DNA of 64,000 bases, taken from an uncultured Alphaproteobacteria bacterium. GTDB lineage: Bacteria; Pseudomonadota; Alphaproteobacteria; CAAGCB01; CAG-977. This document shows, piece by piece, positions 1-13,146 of this stretch. Both the position numbers and the translations under genes were made by a program. The notes beneath the pieces are model-generated. The model saw nothing but the letters and a program-made list of their open reading frames with translations. It was not told where the DNA came from and made no database searches. Numbering within the stretch: the first letter of the stretch is position 1; each line of letters begins with the position of its first letter. The stretch covers positions 56,938 through 120,937 of the forward strand of contig CALXOZ010000005.1 in the NCBI GenBank assembly GCA_944390195.1, given 5' to 3'.

Positions 1-193
1 AAGCGTCGATAACAGCCTTTACAAGGCGTTCATTATTAATAGAATAAACAGAAATATCTATATAATTTGTTGATTTCTCAATCAATTCAATGAGCTTCTT
101 TTCGCATTCCACTGATTGTAAAACAACAGATTCCGCATAAATCCTGAAAGGGAATAAAAAAATAGAACTCACAAAAAAAATTTTAAGTAACAT
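1..193 (-). CDS. PLD-like nuclease/phospholipase family protein, N-terminal part (cut by window edge)
   Basis: Reading leftwards from the ATG at 193 gives about 64 residues that run off the window. The first 20 form a signal peptide (MLLKIFFVSS... ending IYA). The following segment, ECEKKLIELIEKSTNYIDIS then VYSINNERLVKAVIDA, matches the start of the Nuc/phospholipase-D-like fold, where a strand reading IDI(A/S)VYS precedes a helix. The HKD catalytic motifs would lie beyond the edge, so activity cannot be judged. AAGGA sits upstream of the ATG. A secreted endonuclease-like role is inferred from family knowledge only. Confidence 0.6.
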   Translation of the reverse strand, partial: MLLKIFFVSSIFLFPFRIYAESVVLQSVECEKKLIELIEKSTNYIDISVYSINNERLVKAVIDA

Positions 194-235
194 CCCGCTT
201 ATCCTTATTTTTCAAGGAGCGTAGTTTAGCAGGAT

Positions 236-268
236 TTTTTAAAAAAAAAAGCCCCATAAAAGGGGCTT
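236..268 (-). terminator. Rho-independent terminator of the glutaredoxin gene
   Basis: On the minus strand a 7-bp stem (AAGCCCC / GGGGCTT) with a six-base loop is followed by a run of ten or more T. It lies 16 bases past the glutaredoxin stop codon. Confidence 0.85.
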
Positions 269-283
269 CTCGTAATGCGTGTG

Positions 284-583
284 TTATTTGTAGATTTTTT
301 CTGCAGTGAATTTATTAATATAATCGCTGCTGCCAATGAATTTCCCGTCAACAAAAAGCTGAGGAAAATGAGTATAATTGGTGTATTGACGAATGCCGTC
401 GAATAAGTCGGGATCGGAAAACACATCAATACTTTTATATTCTACACCGGCTTCGGTCAATTTTTTGGACGCGTCCGCCGAAAAGCCGCAGCGAGGATGA
501 GAAGGTGTGCCTTTCATAAACAAAACAACGTGATTATTTTTCAAAACGCGTTGAATACGTTGAAACATATCGCTCTTTGTCAT
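284..583 (-). CDS. grxD: Monothiol glutaredoxin, Grx4/GrxD family
   Basis: A 99-residue protein with the diagnostic single-Cys motif CGFS (HPRCGFS) about 30 residues in, preceded by KGTP and followed by the glutathione-binding FPQLFVDGKFIGSSD region. Monothiol CGFS glutaredoxins carry and deliver [2Fe-2S] clusters in the cytosol, usually with BolA partners. The ATG at 583 is chosen because AAGGA lies 7 bases upstream and the family starts at this point; an upstream in-frame extension lacks a ribosome site. It is a single gene with its own terminator. Family assignment is secure; no bolA gene is in the window. Confidence 0.93.
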   Translation of the reverse strand: MTKSDMFQRIQRVLKNNHVVLFMKGTPSHPRCGFSADASKKLTEAGVEYKSIDVFSDPDLFDGIRQYTNYTHFPQLFVDGKFIGSSDYINKFTAEKIYK

Positions 584-758
584 TACTGTATTCCTTCTAA
601 AAGAGTTGACAACAACCAATAATGCCGCCAATCGACATTAATATGCTTTTTCCTGTTAAAAGCCTCTGTCCTTTCTCTTTTTCTCTATAAAACATTATAT
701 ACCAATCTTACGATATATAAAAAGATTAATTACCTTGACCGTTTCAACTGTCGTAATA

Positions 759-3700
759 TTATGAAGCTGGACGAAGCACGGGGGCATTTGTTCTTTTTAT
801 AAGATCATCTTCCAAAGATTCAGTCGGTTCTATCAACGGCTTGTTATCGTTTGACAAATCAGACGGTTGATTGATACCATTTTCAGAGCTTGTGTTTTCA
901 TTTTCCATACCTGATTGAGGATCTTTAACACTATCTTCTTCTGGAACTTCTTTTTTCTTAAAACGATTAGGGTTCGGTTGGCGCTCTATAAAGATGATCG
1001 TTTCAACTTCACCATATTCGTTTACTCTTTCAGTTACTGTTTCCTTAATGATATCCAATTGGTCTAAATCTCTGGGGGCAGGGGTATCCTTTATCTCATT
1101 TGCCTGATTATCAGCTTGCTCTTTTGAGGTCTCTTTAGCAGGCTCTTTTGCTTCGGAAGCTTTCACTCCTTCTTCGGGCGCTTTACCGGCAACGTCTTTA
1201 CTCAGAGCGACCGCTTGTTCTTTTGAGTCCTCTTTAGCAGGCTCTTTTGCTTCGGAAGCTTTCACCCCTTCTTCGGGTGCTTTACCGGCATCGTCTTTAG
1301 CTTGATCGACGGAAGGTTCTTTTGCCGCCTCTTTTGCAGGTTCTTGCGTTTCGGAAGCTTTCACCCCTTCTTCGGGCGCTTTACCACCAGCGTCTTTAGC
1401 TTGAACGACGGAAGGTTCTTTTGCCGCCTCTTTTGCGGGTTCTTGCGTTTCGGAAGCTTTCACTCCTTCTTCGGGCGCTTTGCCGGCAACGTCTTTAGCT
1501 TGATCAGAACTTGCTCCAGAAACCGGTTGAGAGTTTGTTTGTATACCGGTAGATGTCTGTTCTCTGTCTTTTGTTTTTTGATTGTCAGACGTATCTGTCG
1601 GGAATAATTCCAAAGTTGTTTTCTGTCCCTCTTTTATATTTACAGTCTTCCATTTTTCTTCGGGCATTTTAACTTTGGGCAAAACGATTGGCTGGGGCAA
1701 TTCTCCAAATTCATCTCTTTTCACGACTCTTTTTTTCGCTTTTTTAGGTTTGCTTGCCTTACGTTTTTCTTTTGCTTTTACTTTCGAAGATTTTGCGCTG
1801 ACGCTTGATTTTCCTTTTCCGGATTTATCTTTGGTAAGCTCTTTTTTATCTTGAGATGCTTTTTTAGACTCGACAGTTTCTTTTTCAGAAGAGGGAATTA
1901 AGTCGATATTAACTGATTCCGATTCTTCTTCAATTTCAACCGTATCATCCGATCCGTCATATAAAACAGAATACTCATCATCTTCTGATATTGCAGCCGA
2001 TTCTTCTACATCAACTTCTTCTGATAAAACAGCTCCTGCAGATTCGATTAATTCAGACTGTTTAATGAAAGCAGGATCTTGTTTTAGTTCATCATGTTGT
2101 AATTCTTCCGGAGCGACTGAAACAGACGGGACTTTCTCGGTTTCTCCTTTTTCCCGACCGGCTTGTTTTGAATCCGGTACAGAAGAGACCTTTTCATCCT
2201 TTGTTTGTTTTTCTTGCAAAGCTTTGTGTTCCGGCTTTTTGGTCGGAATTGGCACAAAATCGGTTGTTTTTCTTTTAATGTTTTCCGTATCATCCTCTTG
2301 CAAGAAAGAAGGCGGAGCGACAAAACCGATTTTCGCTTTTTCTTGTGGGTCGACAGACTTTAATTGTTCGTCCAATGAAGCCATATAAGCTTGTCCCCCT
2401 TGTTCAAGCCAAGAGGCGTAAAGTTTGTCGAAATTTGAAGAAACTTTATAATTTTTTGACGCGGACGAGTTTAACCAAGCCAGTGATTTTTCTTGTTCTT
2501 CCCGTGTGAAGTTTGAAAAATCGGGTCGTTTGCAACTTGTTATGTTTTTACCTAAGACATTATTTGCAATTAATGTTCCGATGTCGCAAACTTTATTATT
2601 GATATCAAACTTTTTATTGGACGGTTTATAAATGGCGAATGATGACGCCATATTGTGCTTAAAGCGGTAAATTGCTTTGTCTGTGCGTGTCAAGGATTGA
2701 TAATCGTCCTTGTCTTTTTGAATGCCATCCCCCTTATCGCCATGGATAACGATGGTTGTTTTATTTAATAAACGGGCGTTATCCAGATCATTGATGAGAT
2801 ATTGGATTTGCGCATAAGTGCAAAACAGTTGTTGATTATAATCCTGCCAACGTTTCAACTCTGCATTTTTTTCCTTTTCATCCGTATACGGTGCATGGCT
2901 CCGCCATGTCATTGGATCAAGTTTGAGTTGGCAATTTTGATCGTAAACATAAGGATAATGAGGCAAATTCAAATGGGCGAAAAAGACGTTCTTTCCTGTC
3001 GAATTTAAAACGTCTTTACGCAAGTGAGCCAACACAAGAGGTTGTCCGACTGGTAAAGAGCGGGAAAGCGGGTTCCCTAAAAAAGCAATATCCGAAGTAT
3101 CCATAAAGTTGCTTAACTTTTGTTGGAGAAATTTCGCCAGATTTTCACCGAAAGGCATGGAGTAAAGGAAGTGTCCTGCCAGTAACATCAGTCTGGAAGA
3201 GGTTGTCAGATCCGTGTAATAAAGAGCTCCCAAAGGTGCGGGAAAAGTTTTGCACAAATCGACATTTTTCGCGTCGTCTCCTTTGCAAAAGTCGAACGGA
3301 TATGTCTGGTAAACATTCAAACGGTATCCCTGTTTTTTCAGTTCAGCAAACAAGTCGTTTTTGGTCGTGTAGACTTTTGCGTCTTGAGAACTGACATAAT
3401 AAGCGGCATCATCCTTGTTGAACATATCATTATCGATTTTTGTTCGTGCGGGATTCAAAATGTTACCGATATTACGGTATTTATTCGGGTAACGCAGGTA
3501 TGCCGAAGGGAAAAAGGTAAAATTGTTTGCTTTATAAAAAGCGGGAATGAAACTTGGATTGAATGGCAGAGCGTCCGGATCTGGAGTTTTAGGATTTAAA
3601 TTCCGCCAGCTTTCAACGGCTGTGGGATACCCTGCATGATCGGCTAAGACCAGATAGATCAGGTTTTCCGTTTTTTGTTTCGACCCTCCTGCCTCCGGCA

Positions 3701-4283
3701 GCGTTATTTGATCGACTTGAGGTATGATTTGTTTCGACGCTGTGTTAAGCAACAAAAACAACGCGACTAAGACAGGCAGGGATAAAAATGCCATGGCGCT
3801 ACCTTTAAAAGTGTTTAAAACGGCAAAAAAGCCGATTGCAGTTACGATAGCAACAATCTGATTGCCATTTTCTGCAATGTAATCTGACAATCCGGCAGGA
3901 AGGAATGATATGTAGTGCGTAAAGTATGTGCCGATATTATCGGGATAAATCAGCCCGAGGATATAGGCAATAGCCCCCCCGGCTACGATGGCGACAAACA
4001 GACGAGCCAGAATCCGCCAAAAAGACAATAGGAATAAACTGAGAAAGGAAAATACGAACAACCCGAAACAGGCGAGTAACACCTCTGGTTGAATTTCGTT
4101 GTTTAAAATCAGTGGATACTTGTTTTCGTGCAAGAACAGCAAGAAAGTGTAAGTCCCGAGGAAAAAGATAAATAAAGAGGCGTGCAGATAAAAAGTAACG
4201 AATGATTCGCTTTTTTGAGAAAGCGCCACTTCTTTTTGTTTTCTTCTTCTGTGTTTTTTTTCTATGCGATCTGTTTGAGCCAT
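759..4283 (-). CDS. Large membrane protein with alkaline-phosphatase-superfamily (sulfatase-like) domain and repeat-rich tail
   Basis: About 1,174 residues. A basic N-terminus is followed by about five hydrophobic segments within the first 190 residues. A globular domain (roughly 205-620) has sulfatase/phosphoethanolamine-transferase-like features: NLIYLVLADHAGYP near its start, FFAHLNLPHYPYVYD mid-domain and TTIVIHGDKGDG. This resembles inner-membrane alkaline-phosphatase-superfamily enzymes that act on envelope polymers; substrate unknown. The remaining ~550 residues are Lys/Glu/Pro-rich and include four 33-residue repeats. The expected nucleophile Thr/Ser after LVLADHAG is not obvious, so catalysis is uncertain. 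The ATG at 4283 follows GGA; an earlier TTG (4304) is less likely. No neighbour shares its strand closely. Confidence 0.7.
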   Translation of the reverse strand: MAQTDRIEKKHRRRKQKEVALSQKSESFVTFYLHASLFIFFLGTYTFLLFLHENKYPLILNNEIQPEVLLACFGLFVFSFLSLFLLSFWRILARLFVAIVAGGAIAYILGLIYPDNIGTYFTHYISFLPAGLSDYIAENGNQIVAIVTAIGFFAVLNTFKGSAMAFLSLPVLVALFLLLNTASKQIIPQVDQITLPEAGGSKQKTENLIYLVLADHAGYPTAVESWRNLNPKTPDPDALPFNPSFIPAFYKANNFTFFPSAYLRYPNKYRNIGNILNPARTKIDNDMFNKDDAAYYVSSQDAKVYTTKNDLFAELKKQGYRLNVYQTYPFDFCKGDDAKNVDLCKTFPAPLGALYYTDLTTSSRLMLLAGHFLYSMPFGENLAKFLQQKLSNFMDTSDIAFLGNPLSRSLPVGQPLVLAHLRKDVLNSTGKNVFFAHLNLPHYPYVYDQNCQLKLDPMTWRSHAPYTDEKEKNAELKRWQDYNQQLFCTYAQIQYLINDLDNARLLNKTTIVIHGDKGDGIQKDKDDYQSLTRTDKAIYRFKHNMASSFAIYKPSNKKFDINNKVCDIGTLIANNVLGKNITSCKRPDFSNFTREEQEKSLAWLNSSASKNYKVSSNFDKLYASWLEQGGQAYMASLDEQLKSVDPQEKAKIGFVAPPSFLQEDDTENIKRKTTDFVPIPTKKPEHKALQEKQTKDEKVSSVPDSKQAGREKGETEKVPSVSVAPEELQHDELKQDPAFIKQSELIESAGAVLSEEVDVEESAAISEDDEYSVLYDGSDDTVEIEEESESVNIDLIPSSEKETVESKKASQDKKELTKDKSGKGKSSVSAKSSKVKAKEKRKASKPKKAKKRVVKRDEFGELPQPIVLPKVKMPEEKWKTVNIKEGQKTTLELFPTDTSDNQKTKDREQTSTGIQTNSQPVSGASSDQAKDVAGKAPEEGVKASETQEPAKEAAKEPSVVQAKDAGGKAPEEGVKASETQEPAKEAAKEPSVDQAKDDAGKAPEEGVKASEAKEPAKEDSKEQAVALSKDVAGKAPEEGVKASEAKEPAKETSKEQADNQANEIKDTPAPRDLDQLDIIKETVTERVNEYGEVETIIFIERQPNPNRFKKKEVPEEDSVKDPQSGMENENTSSENGINQPSDLSNDNKPLIEPTESLEDDLIKRTNAPVLRPAS
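1101..1496 (-). repeat. Four tandem 99-bp (33-residue) coding repeats
   Basis: Within the tail of the large membrane protein, four consecutive units begin at 1496, 1397, 1298 and 1199 on the minus strand. Each contains the core GKAPEEGVKASE followed by EPAKE. The first two units are nearly identical; the last two share AKEPAKE(D/T)SKEQ. Such in-frame units can expand or contract by recombination. Confidence 0.9.
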
Positions 4284-4382
4284 ACCTGTTTTTCCATTAA
4301 GCAAACATAAGTCTAGTATTTATTCATAGACTCGCATAAATTATAAGTCAATTTTTCCGTGTTAATTTAGAGAAGATATTTT

Positions 4383-6230
4383 ATGTCATTCGATTTGATT
4401 TTACAAAATGCCGTTCGTTTGCACGAACAGGGAAGGTTGGATGAAGCCGAAACGGCTTATCGTCAATTATTAGAGATAAATCAAGAACATACTGATGTTT
4501 TACATTTGCTTGGAATGATCGCCATGCAAAAAAAATCGTATGATTCAGCGATTGAATTGTTATACAAAGCCGTTCGTTTGGCTCCTCAAACAATAGCCTA
4601 TGAATTCACATTGGCGCAGGCTTTGCAAGAATCGGGGCATCCGAAAGAGGCTTTGGAACATTATAAGGTTGTTTTGGATCAAGACGATTCTTTACCCGAA
4701 GTTTATCACAACATGGGAATCATTTTCAGATTCCAAGGTGAAACGGATCGGGCAAAACAGATGTTTCAAAAAGCGATAGATCTCAGGTCGGATTTTTCAT
4801 CGGCTTATGTGAATTTGGCACTTATCGCGCGCGATGAGAATCTTTATCCGGAGGCTTTGGATTTTTTGGATAAAGCTGTTCAATGCGATCCCCGAAATCC
4901 CGAATCGTATGCCCAGAAAGCTGTAACCTGCCGGCTGATGCAACGGTATTCGGAAGCGTTGGATTTGTATGAACAGGCGCTTTCTTTGCAATCGAACAAT
5001 CCTGTTTATTTGAATGGATTGGGGATTACTTTTGAATGTCTGGGACGTTTGGATGAAGCGATTGACGCTTACAACCGGTCTGTTGAAAGTGATCCGTCTT
5101 TTGCCGACGCGTATAATAACCGTGCAAATGTTCTAGCTAAACTCGGTAAACATTGGGAAGCCGAAGACGATTATAAAAAGGCTGTAAAATTGGATCCTTC
5201 GTTTGCCTCCGCCTATAATAATCTTGGCGCTTTGTTGTACGATCACGGACGTTGGCAAGAGGCTTTGGAATGTTATCGTAAAGCTTTTATCATAAATCCG
5301 AAACAGGCGGAAACCTGTTGCAACCTCGCGATGGTTGTCAAAGAAACCGGAGATCCTGCCGAAGCGGTCGGTTTGTATTTCAATGCCTTGGCATTGGATC
5401 CGTCTTTGCATAAAGTTCATCATTATCTGGCTCAAACTTTGTATGATTTGTACCGTGGAGAACAGGATGACGCAAAAGAAATGGCAAAGAATTTAGCCGG
5501 TAAGTGGAAACAATTTTTCCCCGATAACCCGATTGCGAATTATGTGTGCAAGGCCTTGAACGGAGAGGATATTTCTCAGGCGGATCGGGCTTATGTCAAA
5601 GAAATGTTCGACGATTTCGCTGATTCTTTTGAAACGACGTTAGCAAAACTGGATTACCAAACACCGGAAATATTGAAATCTTTTTTGGAAAAAAAGACGC
5701 AAAAGATTAAAATTCTGGATGCCGGATGCGCGACCGGCAACAATGCGTTTTGTCTTAGACCCCATGCGAGTTTTTTAATCGGGATTGACCTGTCGGATAA
5801 AATGGTGCGGGAAGCGCGTAAAAAAAATATGTATGATGTCTTGGAAGAGACGGATATCACTGAATTCTGTAACAGAAATCCATCATCATTCGATCTGGTT
5901 GTTATAACAGACGTCATGTGTTATTTCGGTAATATCGAACCATTGCTTTGCGCAATTTTTTGTGCTTTGGATGATAAAGGAGAAGTTTTTTTGACTTTTG
6001 AAAAACAAGAAAAAGGTGAAGAAAATTTTGTTCTGCAGCCTTGCGGACGTTTTGCGCACAATAAAAACTACGTTGTCAATACCCTGCGGCATCTTGGATT
6101 TCATCAGGTCGATGCACAAGACCGGATCCTGCGTTACGAAGACGGGAAACCTGTCGCAGGAGTGGTTGTAACAGCCGAAAAAATAACAAAAATAAACTCA
6201 AAACTGGACAATAATGACAAGAAAGATTAA
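4383..6230 (+). CDS. TPR-repeat protein with C-terminal SAM-dependent methyltransferase domain
   Basis: 615 residues. The first ~380 are about ten tetratricopeptide units with the usual A/Y/A/P spacing (for example HNMGIIFRFQGETDRAKQMF, YNNLGALLYDHGRWQEALEC). After a linker with the family-typical YVKEMFDDFADSFE, a class I methyltransferase begins at about 435: motif I is ILDAGCATGNNAF, the acidic residue is in LIGIDLSDKM, and DLVVITDVMCYF follows. The target of methylation is unknown; the TPR half probably binds a protein. The next gene overlaps its 3' end by 17 bases, so the two are probably translated together. The ATG at 4383 has only a weak purine-rich site. Confidence 0.85.
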   Translation: MSFDLILQNAVRLHEQGRLDEAETAYRQLLEINQEHTDVLHLLGMIAMQKKSYDSAIELLYKAVRLAPQTIAYEFTLAQALQESGHPKEALEHYKVVLDQDDSLPEVYHNMGIIFRFQGETDRAKQMFQKAIDLRSDFSSAYVNLALIARDENLYPEALDFLDKAVQCDPRNPESYAQKAVTCRLMQRYSEALDLYEQALSLQSNNPVYLNGLGITFECLGRLDEAIDAYNRSVESDPSFADAYNNRANVLAKLGKHWEAEDDYKKAVKLDPSFASAYNNLGALLYDHGRWQEALECYRKAFIINPKQAETCCNLAMVVKETGDPAEAVGLYFNALALDPSLHKVHHYLAQTLYDLYRGEQDDAKEMAKNLAGKWKQFFPDNPIANYVCKALNGEDISQADRAYVKEMFDDFADSFETTLAKLDYQTPEILKSFLEKKTQKIKILDAGCATGNNAFCLRPHASFLIGIDLSDKMVREARKKNMYDVLEETDITEFCNRNPSSFDLVVITDVMCYFGNIEPLLCAIFCALDDKGEVFLTFEKQEKGEENFVLQPCGRFAHNKNYVVNTLRHLGFHQVDAQDRILRYEDGKPVAGVVVTAEKITKINSKLDNNDKKD

Positions 6231-6918
6231 AATCCGCTATTGTGTAGTCAGTATCATCCTTATTACACTCGTTTTTTTGACATTAATATGGAGAAAACAA
6301 ATGCCCCAGTATAACTGGAATGAAATCCCCGACACGCAAAATGAAATTTTAATAAAGAAAATAAATGAATTATCTTCTTTTAAAATGTTTACTCCCGGAC
6401 GTGCACATTTAACAATTACGGATCTGCCATTTTATTCTAAATTCAAATTGTTGCAAGCAACAACGTTTTCTTCCATTCCGCCTGTAACAATGCATTATCT
6501 CGTTTCCGGAAACGGAGAAGATGCCGAAGTTATTAAGATGAACGGAACGCGTGAACCGATTTTCGAAAACAATCACCGCGCCGGTTTGATTTTGAATGCC
6601 CAGACGGTCGTCGCTTATGCAACATTCGTTTTAGGGGCGGTTCAAACGGAAGAAGGTTCTTTGCGTTTGGTCGAAAGTGTCGATGAAAACACTTTTACGG
6701 ATACGCCGACCCCCCAACAACGTAAAGAAGTAACCCACCTGATCCGTCCGGCAAAAGTTGTCGAAACCGCCGACGGATTCAATTTGGATGTCATTATGTT
6801 ATATGGCGATTCCGTTTATCGTGCCGACTTGGAAGTTAAAAAAGACGGCTTTATTGAAATCAAGGAAGAGGAATTATTGGCTCAAGGGCTTCCGATCCGC
6901 CCTATTTTCTTGGAATAA
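6214..6918 (+). CDS. Membrane-anchored protein of unknown function
   Basis: 234 residues, not recognised. The N-terminus is basic (MTRKIKIRY) followed by one hydrophobic segment at about 9-26, suggesting a single anchor with the rest outside the cytoplasm. The remainder looks like a compact mixed alpha/beta domain with no motif I can name. The ATG at 6214 overlaps the preceding gene and fits translational coupling. A second candidate start at 6301 (MPQYNWNEIP) has a better ribosome site, GGAG 7 bases upstream, and would give a cytosolic 205-residue protein without the anchor. The coding frame is convincing; the start is not settled. Confidence 0.7.
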   Translation: MTRKIKIRYCVVSIILITLVFLTLIWRKQMPQYNWNEIPDTQNEILIKKINELSSFKMFTPGRAHLTITDLPFYSKFKLLQATTFSSIPPVTMHYLVSGNGEDAEVIKMNGTREPIFENNHRAGLILNAQTVVAYATFVLGAVQTEEGSLRLVESVDENTFTDTPTPQQRKEVTHLIRPAKVVETADGFNLDVIMLYGDSVYRADLEVKKDGFIEIKEEELLAQGLPIRPIFLE

Positions 6919-6938
6919 ACAGATAAAAGACGGTGCCT

Positions 6939-8402
6939 ATGTTCAACCGCGTTGCAGAAATTGTTAAACGCCTGAATCTTGATCTGGAATTTATTTCCAG
7001 CGGGAATTGTGTCGATTGTTCTCCTGTAACGGGAGAACAAATCGCTTCTTTCCCTTTAAATGATGCCGATCAAATCAGGGCAGCCATTCAAAGGTCGAAA
7101 AAAGCGTTTGAAGAATGGCGGCTTGTCCCTCCGGGTGAACGTAGTGAATTGTTACGTCTGTTTTCAGAGGAAATGCGCGCTAAACAAGAAGATCTGGCCG
7201 AATTGATCGTAATCGAGACCGGAAAAATTTATCCGACCGCCTTAAAAGAGGTCCAGCGTTCAATTAAAATATGTGATATGGTCGCGGACTTACAACATCA
7301 TATGTCCGGTTTTTCCATTCCGACGCAAAGTCGCAATCTGTTGGTGGCTGAAGTCTGGCAACCTGTCGGACCGGTCGTTGTTATAACGTCGTTTAATTTC
7401 CCGTTACGCGTCTGGATGTTGAATGCGTTGATTGCCCTTATTTGCGGGAATTCCGTCATTTGGCGCCCTTCGCGCAAAGCGACATTGACGGCGTTTGCCA
7501 TAAATTCGCTTCTTCGTCGGGCAAAAGCGCGTTCTTCTGCAAATTGTCCGGAATATTTGTCTCAAATTGTCATTTGTAATCACGAAGACGCTGTCGTCAT
7601 GGCAGAAAGCAAAGATGTTCCGTTGCTGTGTGCTACAGGGTCTCCTGTTATGGCAAGAGGCTTGCAAAGTAAAGTCGGACAACGGTTGGGGCGAAGTATT
7701 CTTTCTGTCGGCGGTAATAATGCCGCCATTGTTACTCCAAGTGCGGATATCGCTTTTTCGGTTGATCAATTGTTACACTCCGCAATAGCCGATGCAGGAC
7801 AACGTTGTACGTCATTGCATCGCGTTTTTTGTCATTCTTCCATTTACGACGCCCTTGTCGGGCATTTGAAAATGGCTTTTAATTCGGTTTATGTCAGTTC
7901 CCCCTTTGAACGGCAAAGCCAAATCGGTCCGCTGATTGATAAAGCGGCTTTTGATAATATGCGTTTGTCTTTGGATCAAGCAAAATTGGAAGGCGGTATC
8001 ATTTCCGGAGGACATCGCATGAATATCGGTTTGTATGAAAAGGCTTATTATGTTCAACCCGCCGTTGTCGAAATGCCTTATCAAACCGAAACGGTTAAAA
8101 CGGAATTGTTGGCTCCGGTGCTGTATGTCATGCGCTATGATGATTTTAAACAAGCCGTTGCCGGCGTGAACGCTTTTTCTCAAACTCTGTTATCTTGTAT
8201 TTTTTCAAACGACCTGAAAGAAGTCGGGTATTTCTCTTCTATGGACGGCGTCCAATCCGAAGTGGCCATCGTAAACGCGGGAACAGTCGGTTACGATATG
8301 GCGGCAATGTTTATGACAGGAAAAGACAATCGCAGCTTTACTTCCGATGCGTGGCGTCCGTTCATGCAATCCAAGACGTGTCTTACAAATTATAATTTTT
8401 AG
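6939..8402 (+). CDS. Aldehyde dehydrogenase superfamily protein (ALDH7-like) with altered active site
   Basis: 487 residues spanning the full ALDH fold. It aligns by eye with ALDH7 (aminoadipic semialdehyde dehydrogenase/antiquitin): QPVGPVVVITSFNFP, GNSVIWRPS, GRSILSVGGNN, AGQRCTS and the C-terminal SDAW...CLTNYNF. The nucleophile Cys290 and Asn153 are present. The general-base Glu of LELGGNN is Ser256 (codon 7704-7706), the cofactor Lys of WKPS is Arg, and the ALDH7 stretch FGGEKHTGGGRESG has shrunk to FMTGKDNRSFT. It may be an enzyme with changed chemistry or a pseudoenzyme. The ATG at 6939 is preferred over a GTG two codons earlier. Confidence 0.88.
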   Translation: MFNRVAEIVKRLNLDLEFISSGNCVDCSPVTGEQIASFPLNDADQIRAAIQRSKKAFEEWRLVPPGERSELLRLFSEEMRAKQEDLAELIVIETGKIYPTALKEVQRSIKICDMVADLQHHMSGFSIPTQSRNLLVAEVWQPVGPVVVITSFNFPLRVWMLNALIALICGNSVIWRPSRKATLTAFAINSLLRRAKARSSANCPEYLSQIVICNHEDAVVMAESKDVPLLCATGSPVMARGLQSKVGQRLGRSILSVGGNNAAIVTPSADIAFSVDQLLHSAIADAGQRCTSLHRVFCHSSIYDALVGHLKMAFNSVYVSSPFERQSQIGPLIDKAAFDNMRLSLDQAKLEGGIISGGHRMNIGLYEKAYYVQPAVVEMPYQTETVKTELLAPVLYVMRYDDFKQAVAGVNAFSQTLLSCIFSNDLKEVGYFSSMDGVQSEVAIVNAGTVGYDMAAMFMTGKDNRSFTSDAWRPFMQSKTCLTNYNF

Positions 8403-8483
8403 CATATTTTTTTGCTCGATAGTTGTCGATACTTTATAAAGCGGTTATAAAAGAAGGCGATTGTTTGTAACGGAACGGCAAAT

Positions 8484-9278
8484 ATGTATATTCTGAAAAA
8501 ATCAAAACGGATTTTCATTTTAGGCACACTCATTCTTTTATTGTCATCATGTGCGGGAAAGACAATCCTGAATCCTGAAACGACAAGTCCGGAAGTGTTG
8601 TATAATCATGCTTTGGATCTTTTGGTAAAAGAACGGGAATATACGAAAGCAATAACGGTGTTCGATCAGATCGACCGTTACTATCCTTATTCCCGTTGGG
8701 CTTTAAGAGCCCAAATCATGCTTGCGTTCAGTTATTATATTAAACGGGAATATGATGATGCAGTGATTGTTTTGGATCGTTTTTTACAATTGTATCCCGG
8801 CAATTATTTCGCGCCGTATGCGTATTATTTGAAAGCTTTATGTTATTATGCTCAATTGTCCGATACCCATCGGGATCAAAAGATGACACAGATGGCGTTA
8901 GAGGCTTTGACGGAAGTTGCTCAACGTTTCCCCGATACGCCCTATGCCGCCGATGCAAGAATCAAGATGGTATTGGCTACCGATTATCTTGCCGCACAAG
9001 AAATTAATATCGGTTTGTTCTACCTGAAACGCAATGAACATATTGCCGCGATGAACAGGTTTTCCAATGTTATCCGCAACTATCAAACAACAAGGTACGT
9101 TCAAGAAGCTCTTTACCGTTTAACGGAAACTTATTTGATTTTGGGGCTTGATGACGAAGCGCAAAAAAGTGCTGCTGTTTTGGGATATAACTATCCATCC
9201 AGTTTGTGGTACAGGAAAGCGTATAATTTAATGAAGAAATATGTTCCGTCGAGCATAGCCAAAAAGCAAAAGAGATAA
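8484..9278 (+). CDS. bamD: Outer membrane assembly lipoprotein BamD
   Basis: 264 residues with a lipoprotein signal (hydrophobic segment then LLSSC, Cys23), so the mature protein is anchored in the outer membrane facing the periplasm. Five TPR-like helical pairs follow, including the BamD signatures FDQIDRYYPYSRWALRAQIM and APYAYYLKALCYY. BamD is the essential partner of BamA in inserting beta-barrel proteins. It is followed after 4 bases by recN and then ligA, the usual alphaproteobacterial bamD-recN-ligA order. Length is normal for the family. Confidence 0.96.
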   Translation: MYILKKSKRIFILGTLILLLSSCAGKTILNPETTSPEVLYNHALDLLVKEREYTKAITVFDQIDRYYPYSRWALRAQIMLAFSYYIKREYDDAVIVLDRFLQLYPGNYFAPYAYYLKALCYYAQLSDTHRDQKMTQMALEALTEVAQRFPDTPYAADARIKMVLATDYLAAQEINIGLFYLKRNEHIAAMNRFSNVIRNYQTTRYVQEALYRLTETYLILGLDDEAQKSAAVLGYNYPSSLWYRKAYNLMKKYVPSSIAKKQKR

Positions 9279-9282
9279 AATC

Positions 9283-13073
<3,791 letters not shown>

Positions 13074-13146
13074 TAATTTATTCGCTTTCGACTGAAAAAA
13101 GCCTTATTCTTTAACCGTCATGACAAGTTCTTGAGAAGGAAAAATC

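Noticed and set aside
1101..1496. Direct repeats as a CRISPR array
   Set aside because: The units are contiguous, in frame and coding, with no unique spacers.
1302..1607. Plus-strand frames opposite the repeat region of the large membrane protein
   Set aside because: Their Cys/Phe-rich repetitive content mirrors the sense-strand repeats; no independent coding signal.
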